Shown: piece after piece, positions 1 to 5,139 of the stretch
Position numbering within the stretch: the first letter of the stretch is position 1
How the letters are laid out: each line of letters opens with the position of its first letter
Assembly: GCA_013697395.1 (NCBI GenBank)
Contig: JACCWY010000176.1
Span: forward strand, 1 to 10,919
Direction: 5' to 3'
From: Chloroflexota bacterium
GTDB taxonomy: Bacteria; Chloroflexota; Limnocylindria; QHBO01
Length of the DNA: 10,919 bases
Program-made: the position numbers and the translations under genes
The notes under the pieces: model-generated
What the model was told of the DNA's origin: nothing
The model's database searches: none
The model's input: only the letters and a program-made list of their open reading frames with translations

Positions 1-1610
1 AGACGGATGAGCTCCGGGCCGTCGGCGGGGTAGCGGGTTCGCTCGAGGTCCTCCGGGCCGATCAGGGCGTGGCTGACCATCTCGTCGAGGCCCAGCCCGG
101 CCATGATGCGGCGCACCTGGTGCCGGGGCTCGCTCGGGTCGGGCCGATACGACGGCAGGGCCGCGCGCGGCAGCCGGCCGGAGATGCGCTCGTAACCGTG
201 GGTGCGCGCGACCTCCTCGGCCACGTCGGCCTCAGACACCACGTCCAGCCGATGCGGGGGGACGCTCACGTCGAGCGCATCCCCGCTCCCCGTCACCCCG
301 AACCCGAGGGGCGTCAGCAGCTCGGCCACGCGCTCGCCGGTCAGGTCCACGCCGAGCAGTCGCGTCATGCGGCCCACACTGACCGCCACGCGTCGCGGCT
401 CCTTGAGGGAGGGGTCGTTGTCGACGATGCCACGCGCGACGCGCGCGCCGGTGATCTCCGCGATCAGCTTGGCCGCCCGGTCCGCGGCATAGCGCGGCAG
501 ATCGTGCCCGATCCCCTTCTCGTGGCGCATGCTGGCGTCGGAACGCAGGCCGAGGCGCCGGCCGGTGTTGCGGATCGTGGGACCGTGGAAGATCGCCGAC
601 TCGAGGATCACGTTCGTGGTGTCGGAGCCAACCTCGGTCGAGGCACCGCCCATGATGCCGGCCAGGCCGATCGCCCGCTCGTCGTCGGCGATCACCAGCA
701 TCCGGCCGTCGAGCCGCCGCTCGACGTGGTCCAGCGTCTCGAGCCGCTCCCCGTCGCGGGCCAAGCGCACCACGATCCGGCCGCCCGGCACTGCTTCGGC
801 GTCGTAGGCGTGCTGTGGCTGCCCGAGCTCGTGCATGACGTAGTTCGTCACGTCGACGACCGCGCTTATCGGTCGCATGCCCGCGGCGATCAGCCGCCGT
901 TGCATCCAGTCGGGCGAGGGCCCGTTGGCGACCGCGCCGAACCAGCGAGCCGTGAAGCGCGGGTTGAGCTCGGGCTCCTCGATGCGGACCGAGACGTGGG
1001 CGCTGACCTCGTCACCGGCCTCGGTGAGGGTGACGTCCGGTAGGCGCAGGTCGGCGCCGGTGAACGCGGCGATCTCGCGCGCCAGCCCGACCATGCTCAG
1101 CGCATCCCCACGGTTCGGCTTGACGTCCACGTCGAGCACGACATCCCCGACGACCTCGGCCAGCGGCGTTCCGAGCGTCAGCTCCTCGCCGCGGCCGAGG
1201 ACGTGAATGCCGTCCGCATCGGTCCCGAGGCCGAGCTCGACCGCGCTGCACAGCATGCCGTTGCTCACCTCGCCCCGGATCTTCGACCGCTCGATGCGCC
1301 TCTCGCCCGCCAGCACGGCGCCCACCAGCGCGGCCGGGACGAGCTGGCCGACCTCCAGGTTCTGGGCGCCGCAGACGATCTCGAGCTCGCCGCCGGCCTC
1401 GCCCACGTCGACGCGCGTCAGCCACAGCGTGTCGGCGTTCGGGTGACGCCTGACGTCGAGGACGCGCCCGACGACCACGTCGGTCCAGTCGCCGCCCGCC
1501 GTCTCGATGCCACTGACCTCCATCCCGCGCATCGTCAGCTCGTCGGCAAGCTCGCGCGCGGGCTGCTCGAAGGTCACGTACTCGCGCAGCCAGGAGAGTG
1601 GGACGCGCAT
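1..1610 (-). CDS. pheT: Phenylalanyl-tRNA synthetase beta subunit, 3' end missing
   Basis: Beta chain of the alpha2-beta2 synthetase that charges tRNA-Phe; it binds tRNA and hydrolyses mischarged Tyr-tRNA-Phe. I translated about 536 residues from the ATG at 1610 to the window edge and met no stop in the stretches checked. The start MRVPLSWLREYV is the typical PheT N terminus. The tRNA-binding OB domain follows (residues about 40-150, with HPNADTLWLTRVDVG and SNGMLCSAVELGL), then the B3/B4 editing region (about 200-385, with DVTNYVMHELGQPQHAYD and GIMGG) and the B5 domain (about 400-475, ending near VPPHRLDVV). The visible part stops early in the synthetase-like core; the family is usually about 800 residues. 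The ATG lies 1 bp after the pheS stop (TGA-G-ATG), so the two are translationally coupled. Confidence 0.96.
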   Translation of the reverse strand, partial: MRVPLSWLREYVTFEQPARELADELTMRGMEVSGIETAGGDWTDVVVGRVLDVRRHPNADTLWLTRVDVGEAGGELEIVCGAQNLEVGQLVPAALVGAVLAGERRIERSKIRGEVSNGMLCSAVELGLGTDADGIHVLGRGEELTLGTPLAEVVGDVVLDVDVKPNRGDALSMVGLAREIAAFTGADLRLPDVTLTEAGDEVSAHVSVRIEEPELNPRFTARWFGAVANGPSPDWMQRRLIAAGMRPISAVVDVTNYVMHELGQPQHAYDAEAVPGGRIVVRLARDGERLETLDHVERRLDGRMLVIADDERAIGLAGIMGGASTEVGSDTTNVILESAIFHGPTIRNTGRRLGLRSDASMRHEKGIGHDLPRYAADRAAKLIAEITGARVARGIVDNDPSLKEPRRVAVSVGRMTRLLGVDLTGERVAELLTPLGFGVTGSGDALDVSVPPHRLDVVSEADVAEEVARTHGYERISGRLPRAALPSYRPDPSEPRHQVRRIMAGLGLDEMVSHALIGPEDLERTRYPADGPELIR

Positions 1611-1611
1611 C

Positions 1612-2691
1612 TCAATGACCCTGGGAGAACTGCGTGACGAAGCGAAGGTCGGCGCTGAAGAAGAGCCGAATGTCCCCGATCCCATGCCGCAGCATCGTCA
1701 TCCGGTCGGGTCCCATGCCGAACGCGTAGCCCTGGTACTCGTCCGGGTCGAAGCCGCCGTTGCGCAGCACCGTCGGGTGGACCATGCCGGCTCCGAGGAT
1801 CGTCATCCAGCCGCTCCGCTTGCACGCCGGGCAGCCTTCGCCGCCGCAGACCAGGCAGCCGATGTCGAACGCGACGGAGGGCTCGGTGAAGGGGTAGTAC
1901 CCGGGCCGGAAGCGCGTCCGGACATCGCGGCCGTAGACGGCTCGCGCGATCTCCTCCAGCAGGCCCTTCAGGTCCGCCAGGCTCGTGTCGCGGTCGACCA
2001 CGAGCCCTTCGACCTGGAAGAACTCGAAGGCATGGCTGGCGTCGACTGCCTCGTATCGGAAGCAGCGGCCCGGCGTGAGGACACGAATCGGAGCATCGAG
2101 GGCCTCCATGGCGCGCATCTGGACCGGGCTGGTGTGCGTGCGCAGGATGGTGCCGTCGGTGGCCGGCTGCGGGATCCCGCCATCGGTGCTCCCGGGCTCG
2201 GCCACGAAGAGCGTGTCCCACAGGTCGCGCGCCGGGTGGTCGGGCGGGATGTTGAGCAGCTCGAAGTTGTACGCCTCGGTCTCGACCTCTGGACCTTCGA
2301 ACACCTCGAAACCATATGCGTGGAAGATCTCGCGCAGGTCCCGCATGAGCGTCTGGACGGGGTGAAGGTGGCCGACGGCGACGGGCCGCCCCGGGGCGGA
2401 CATGTCGATCGCCTCGAGGCCGAGGCGTGCCTCGAGGTCGTCGTGGCGCAGGGCCGCCAGCCGCTCGTGGATGGCACCTTCCAGCTTGCGGCGAATCTCG
2501 TTGGCGCGCTGCCCGGCGGCAGGACGCTCCTCGGCAGGCAGCGTCCTGAGCTGCCGCAATAGCGTCGTCAGCTGCCCCGATCGGCCCAGCAGGTCGTGAC
2601 GGATCCGGTCGACCGCCTCGGCGTCGGCGGCCTGTGTCAGGGCCTGTCTGGCATCCGCGCCGATTCGGTCGAGATCGTCGGAGAAGGTCAT
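1612..2691 (-). CDS. pheS: Phenylalanyl-tRNA synthetase alpha subunit
   Basis: Catalytic chain of the Phe-tRNA synthetase; activates phenylalanine with ATP and transfers it to tRNA-Phe. At 359 residues it is normal bacterial length. Residues 1-90 form the N-terminal coiled-coil region. The class II core follows: HPARDLWDTLFV (152-163), THTSPVQMRAME (185-196), motif 2 around FRYEAVDASHAFEFFQVEG (211-229), the YPFTEPS substrate segment (266-272), GAGMVHPTVLRN (300-311) and motif 3 GMGPDRMTMLR (325-335). Cys279, 282, 287 and 290 form a CX2CX4CX2C cluster between YPFTEPS and GMVHP. The ATG at 2691 is the only good start in frame before the conserved region; no clear Shine-Dalgarno precedes it, but a short upstream ORF ends in an ATGA overlap with it. 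pheT follows after 1 bp. An intrinsic terminator separates this pair from rplT. Confidence 0.97.
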   Translation of the reverse strand: MTFSDDLDRIGADARQALTQAADAEAVDRIRHDLLGRSGQLTTLLRQLRTLPAEERPAAGQRANEIRRKLEGAIHERLAALRHDDLEARLGLEAIDMSAPGRPVAVGHLHPVQTLMRDLREIFHAYGFEVFEGPEVETEAYNFELLNIPPDHPARDLWDTLFVAEPGSTDGGIPQPATDGTILRTHTSPVQMRAMEALDAPIRVLTPGRCFRYEAVDASHAFEFFQVEGLVVDRDTSLADLKGLLEEIARAVYGRDVRTRFRPGYYPFTEPSVAFDIGCLVCGGEGCPACKRSGWMTILGAGMVHPTVLRNGGFDPDEYQGYAFGMGPDRMTMLRHGIGDIRLFFSADLRFVTQFSQGH

Positions 2692-2835
2692 CGGCGGTGC
2701 CCGGCGCCATCGGCGACCATTTGTGCGCCACGACAGTTGTGCGCTCGCGCGGTCGTGCAGCGCAGATGACGCATGAGGGGCGCGCCGGGCGTCGGGAGGA
2801 GGGTGAGGCTCATCGGTCCGCCATCAATCATCGGT

Positions 2836-2874
2836 GAAAACGAACGACCCCGCCCCGCATTCGGGACAGGGTCG
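2836..2874 (-). terminator. Intrinsic terminator after rplT
   Basis: On the minus strand a 13-bp stem (two G-T pairs) with an AATG loop spans 2874 to 2845: left arm CGACCCTGTCCCG, right arm CGGGGCGGGGTCG. It is followed at once by the T-rich tract TTCGTTTTC. This is the usual form of a Rho-independent terminator, placed 26 bp after the rplT stop, and it would end the infC-rpmI-rplT transcript before pheST. Confidence 0.8.
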
Positions 2875-2880
2875 GGTAGG

Positions 2881-2902
2881 GACCGGCGGGGACCCGCCGG
2901 TC
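2881..2902 (-). repeat. GC-rich palindrome overlapping the rplT stop codon
   Basis: Perfect inverted repeat GACCGGCGGG / CCCGCCGGTC around a central GA (TC on the coding strand). It overlaps the last two bases of the rplT TGA. It has no T-tract of its own, so it probably acts with the adjacent terminator or protects the mRNA 3' end; that role is inferred. Confidence 0.65.
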
Positions 2903-3260
2903 AGCCCGTAAAGGAGGCCTTCGAGGTCTCGACGATCGCCGCGAAGGCGGCAGGCTCCCGGATGGCCATGTCGGCCAGGATCTTTCGATCGACCTCGACG
3001 CCGGCGGCCTTGAGACCGGCAATGAAGCGGCCATACGGCACGCCGTGCTGGCGGGAGGCGGCGTTGATGCGCTCGATCCACAGCCGGCGCATGTCGCGCT
3101 TGCGGTTCCGGCGGTCACGGTATGCGTATACGAGGGCATGGATGAGCGCCTCGCGCGCCGGACGGACCAGCTTCGAGCGGGTGCCGCGACGTCCCTCGGC
3201 CCGGCCGAGCAGCTTCTTGTGGCGCTTGTGTGCGGCGACGCCACGCTTGACGCGAGCCAT
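2901..3260 (-). CDS. rplT: 50S ribosomal protein L20
   Basis: Large-subunit protein that binds 23S rRNA early in assembly; in several bacteria L20 also represses its own operon by binding the mRNA. The 119-residue product matches the family in length and is full length: basic N-terminal extension (MARVKRGVAAHKRHKK, 1-16), RSKLVRPAREALIHALVYAYRDRR (28-51) and the globular domain with RLWIERINAASRQHGVPYGRF (59-79). The ATG lies 3 bp after the rpmI stop (TAG-CCG-ATG), giving the universal rpmI-rplT pair. A palindrome and an intrinsic terminator follow directly. Confidence 0.98.
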   Translation of the reverse strand: MARVKRGVAAHKRHKKLLGRAEGRRGTRSKLVRPAREALIHALVYAYRDRRNRKRDMRRLWIERINAASRQHGVPYGRFIAGLKAAGVEVDRKILADMAIREPAAFAAIVETSKASFTG

Positions 3261-3263
3261 CGG

Positions 3264-3473
3264 CTACTTCGCCTTACCGGCGTACGGCATCAAGCGCTCG
3301 AGGGCGCTGCGGTGCGTGTCGGATGCCTCGGCCATGCCGGCATAGCGGCGCGTGCGGCGGCTCGACTTGATCTCGAGGTGATGGCCGCGCCAGGCCTTCG
3401 GACGGACCCACTTTCCGGACCCCGTCTTCCGATAGCGCTTGGCCGTCCCTTTGTGGGTCTTCATCTTCGGCAT
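3264..3473 (-). CDS. rpmI: 50S ribosomal protein L35
   Basis: Small basic protein of the large ribosomal subunit. The 69-residue product starts MPKMKTHKGTAKRYRKTGSG, the diagnostic L35 N terminus, and continues with lysine- and arginine-rich sequence to the C-terminal LERLMPYAGKAK. The ATG lies 5 bp after the infC stop. An AGGGA Shine-Dalgarno is embedded in the last infC codons, which supports coupled translation with IF3. Confidence 0.97.
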   Translation of the reverse strand: MPKMKTHKGTAKRYRKTGSGKWVRPKAWRGHHLEIKSSRRTRRYAGMAEASDTHRSALERLMPYAGKAK

Positions 3474-3478
3474 CTGGT

Positions 3479-4141
3479 TTACGGTCCCTGCTGCGCCGGC
3501 GCCTCGCTCGTCGCCGGAGCGGCCGGCTCACGAGGTGGAGCCGGGCTCTTGGCGGCGATCGCGTCACCGATCGTGTCACCGGCAGCCGCGGAGGTGTCCG
3601 CTTCGCCGTTCTCCCTCTTCTTCTCGGCCCGCTTCTCGACCGGGGCCATGACGATGTACATGCTGCGACCCTCGAGCAACGGCTGCCGCTCGATGGTCCC
3701 GTGCTCGGCCAGCACCTCGGCCGTGCGCATCAGCAGGTCGCGGCCGAGGTTCGAGTGGCTGATCTCGCGGCCGCGAAAGCGGACGGTGACCTTGACGCGG
3801 TCCCCTTTGTCGAGGAACTCGGCCGCACGCCGCGCCTTCGTCTTGAGGTCGTGGACGTCGATCTTGACGGCCAGCCGAACCTCCTTGAAGGACTGCGACT
3901 TCTGCTTCTTCTTCTGTTCGCGCTCGCGCTTCTGGAGCTCGTACTTGTACTGTCCAAAGTCAAGGATGCGGCAGACCGGCGGGACTGCGGTGGGCGCCAC
4001 CTCCACGAGGTCGAGCCCCTTCCCCTGCGCCAGGGCGAGCGCTTCAACAGTGGGCATGACACCCAGCTGCTGCCCTTCATCGTCGATGACCCTCACCTCT
4101 CGGATACGGATCATCTCGTTGATGCGGAGGTCCCTTGCCAG
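3479..4141 (-). CDS. infC: Translation initiation factor IF-3, probable CTG start
   Basis: IF3 binds the 30S subunit, prevents premature joining of subunits and rejects non-canonical start codons. From the CTG at 4141 the product is 220 residues. The N domain begins with RDLRINEMIRIREVRVID and includes LVEVAPTAVPPVCRILDFGQ; a lysine-rich linker (REREQKKKQK) leads to the C domain (KEVRLAVKIDVHDLKTKARR, KVTVRFRGREISH, MYIVMAP). A hydrophilic Ala/Pro/Glu-rich tail of about 60 residues follows, longer than in typical IF3. An in-frame TGA at 4159-4157 limits the start. The first ATG (4114) would remove the conserved RINE segment and has no well-spaced Shine-Dalgarno, whereas CTG 4141 has GGGGAG 8 nt upstream. 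The CTG choice is an inference; the ATG start would give 211 residues. Confidence 0.93.
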   Translation of the reverse strand: MARDLRINEMIRIREVRVIDDEGQQLGVMPTVEALALAQGKGLDLVEVAPTAVPPVCRILDFGQYKYELQKREREQKKKQKSQSFKEVRLAVKIDVHDLKTKARRAAEFLDKGDRVKVTVRFRGREISHSNLGRDLLMRTAEVLAEHGTIERQPLLEGRSMYIVMAPVEKRAEKKRENGEADTSAAAGDTIGDAIAAKSPAPPREPAAPATSEAPAQQGP

Positions 4142-4149
4142 CTTATGTG

Positions 4150-4155
4150 CTCCCC
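4150..4155 (-). promoter_or_regulatory. Ribosome binding site that decides the infC start
   Basis: GGGGAG (within GAAGGGGAGC on the minus strand) lies 8 nt before the CTG at 4141 and 35 nt before the first in-frame ATG (4114). The spacing fits the CTG only. Confidence 0.65.
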
Positions 4156-4164
4156 TTCAACAAC

Positions 4165-4198
4165 AAGGCCACCTCACCGATCACGGACGGGTGGCCCT
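4165..4198 (-). promoter_or_regulatory. Leader hairpin upstream of infC
   Basis: In the predicted infC 5' leader, AGGGCCACC (4198-4190) pairs with GGTGGCCTT (4173-4165): nine pairs including one G-T, with a 16-nt loop that holds a small CCG/CGG helix. It ends 9 nt before the Shine-Dalgarno and has no T-tract, so it is not a terminator. Position suggests a translational control element, possibly an L20 or IF3 target; that role is inferred. Confidence 0.45.
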
Positions 4199-4222
4199 GC
4201 AACGTACGCGAAATGCCGGCGG

Positions 4223-4252
4223 ATGATACACCCAAATCGAACGCATGGTCAA
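4223..4252 (-). promoter_or_regulatory. Sigma-70-type promoter for infC-rpmI-rplT
   Basis: On the minus strand TTGACC (4252-4247) and TATCAT (4228-4223) each match the -35 and -10 consensus at 5 of 6 bases, with an 18-bp spacer. The pair lies in the gap between the reductase gene stop (4268) and infC, predicting a leader of about 75 nt. The local drop in GC supports it. Confidence 0.65.
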
Positions 4253-4267
4253 CGCGGCCGAGCGTGA

Positions 4268-4609
4268 TCAGCGCTCCTCGACGGGCTCCAGGTCGAAGAG
4301 CGGGATCGTGCGTTTCGTGCGGCGCTGGTAGGTCGCGTACAGCGGAAAATCCTCGCACACCAGCTTCCACAGCCGGTCCCGCTCCGCACCCGCGACCTCC
4401 TTCACACGGACCTGGCGCTCGTCGCCGCCGTGGCGGACCGTGGCACGCGGCTCGGCCCGGAGATTGCCCGCCCAGGCGGGGTCTCTCGCCGCGCCGCCGC
4501 GCGAGCCGACCACGACCAGCCGGTCGTCGTCATCGAATGCGTAGAGGGTGACAGGGCGCGCCTTTCCGCTCGTCCGTCCGGTGGTCGTCAGCCTGATCTG
4601 CCTGCGCAC
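4268..4609 (-). CDS. Deazaflavin (F420H2)-dependent nitroreductase-family protein
   Basis: Member of the Ddn-like F420H2-dependent reductase family (split-barrel fold), whose members use reduced coenzyme F420 on quinones, nitro compounds and other hydride acceptors. Its 113 residues show the family signatures in order: LTTTGRTSGKARPVTLYAF (7-25), VVVGSRGGAARDPAWAGNLR (32-51), the ATVRHGG strand (56-62) and the C-terminal YATYQRRTKRTIPLFDLEP (91-109). It is shorter than the roughly 150-residue Mycobacterium Ddn and lacks an N-terminal extension. It starts with GTG at 4609, 2 bp after the VOC gene stop, without an obvious Shine-Dalgarno, so translation is probably coupled. The substrate cannot be read from sequence. 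Some members bind flavins rather than F420. Confidence 0.85.
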   Translation of the reverse strand: MRRQIRLTTTGRTSGKARPVTLYAFDDDDRLVVVGSRGGAARDPAWAGNLRAEPRATVRHGGDERQVRVKEVAGAERDRLWKLVCEDFPLYATYQRRTKRTIPLFDLEPVEER

Positions 4610-4611
4610 GG

Positions 4612-4977
4612 TCAGCGCGGGTAGTCGTAGAAGACCGCGACCTGCCGGCCGTCAGGGTCGGCCAGGCGAAAGCTGCGCGTGCCCTCCCAGTGATCGCCCG
4701 ACGGCGGCGCCGCCAGCGCGAACCCGCGGCGCGCCAGCTCCTGCGCCCACGCGTCGACCTCCGATGCGGTCTCGACCTTGAAGCCGATCTGGAGCCCGTC
4801 GCGGGTGGCGGTCTCGCCGCGGCGGAAGCTGAGCTCGAAGCCGCCCAGCTCCAGGTCGACGCCGGCATCGTCACCGGCCATTCGACGGAACCCGAAGGCC
4901 GATTCGTAGAACTCCGCCGCACGCGGCGGGTCGGTGGATCGCAGGGCCAGCTGGCCGATGCCGCGCATCTTCCTCAC
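4612..4977 (-). CDS. VOC (glyoxalase/dioxygenase superfamily) protein
   Basis: Single VOC domain of 121 residues with the two beta-alpha-beta-beta-beta modules: IGQLALRSTDPPRAAEFYE (7-25), then VDLELGGFELSFRR, GLQIGFKVETASEVDAWAQE (61-80) and the closing FRLADPDGRQVAVFYDYP (103-120). Superfamily members include glyoxalase I, extradiol dioxygenases and antibiotic-binding proteins. The usual metal ligands are not evident: Gln9 stands where the first His is common and Ala114 where the terminal Glu is common, so ligand binding without metal chemistry is possible. I chose GTG 4977 because AGGTGGGG lies about 6 nt upstream; ATG 4968 would remove three residues. It is the first gene of a pair with the F420-type reductase. 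Function unknown. Confidence 0.82.
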   Translation of the reverse strand: MRKMRGIGQLALRSTDPPRAAEFYESAFGFRRMAGDDAGVDLELGGFELSFRRGETATRDGLQIGFKVETASEVDAWAQELARRGFALAAPPSGDHWEGTRSFRLADPDGRQVAVFYDYPR

Positions 4978-4989
4978 GACATCCCCACC

Positions 4990-5008
4990 TGACCCGTTGG
5001 GCGGGTCA
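4990..5008. promoter_or_regulatory. Palindrome just upstream of the VOC gene
   Basis: TGACCCG and CGGGTCA, a perfect 7-bp inverted repeat around TTGGG, end next to the VOC gene Shine-Dalgarno. It could be an operator or an mRNA hairpin. Its half-site recurs in the two boxes further upstream. Confidence 0.5.
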
Positions 5009-5051
5009 ACGCGCGACGGAGCGGCAGATAACGGTGAGCTCCTCCTCGATC

Positions 5052-5139
5052 TGACCCGTGGCGCGAGGGGATAGCGTCAGAGCTCGAGCTTCTTCGCGCC
5101 TTGACCCGTGGCGCGGGCGGCCCCTCCCGAGCAGCGTCA
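5052..5139. repeat. Imperfect duplication downstream of thrS
   Basis: Two copies of an arrangement sit between thrS and the VOC gene. Each has TGACCCGTGGCGCG (5052-5065 and 5102-5115) and AGCGTCA (5073-5079 and 5133-5139), the second copy of which includes the thrS stop codon. The long boxes are 50 bp apart and the short ones 60 bp apart, so the copies differ by an indel of about 10 bp. The first eight bases, TGACCCGT, also occur at 4990. No T-tract follows, so this is not a simple terminator. Confidence 0.6.

Noticed and set aside
2824..2905. Minus-strand frame ending PCPECGAGSFVFTDD, resembling a zinc ribbon
   Set aside because: The CPECG string is produced by the terminator stem. No start codon or ribosome binding site lies near it, and its upstream part is an rplT shadow.
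4143..4370. 75-residue minus-strand frame across the infC promoter
   Set aside because: Overlaps the end of the reductase gene and contains the promoter and leader hairpin; no domain and no ribosome binding site.
5002..5030. TTGACC at 5009-5004 as a -35 for the VOC gene
   Set aside because: The sequence 17-18 bp downstream (GGGGAT) is a poor -10, and the TTGACC is part of the palindrome.
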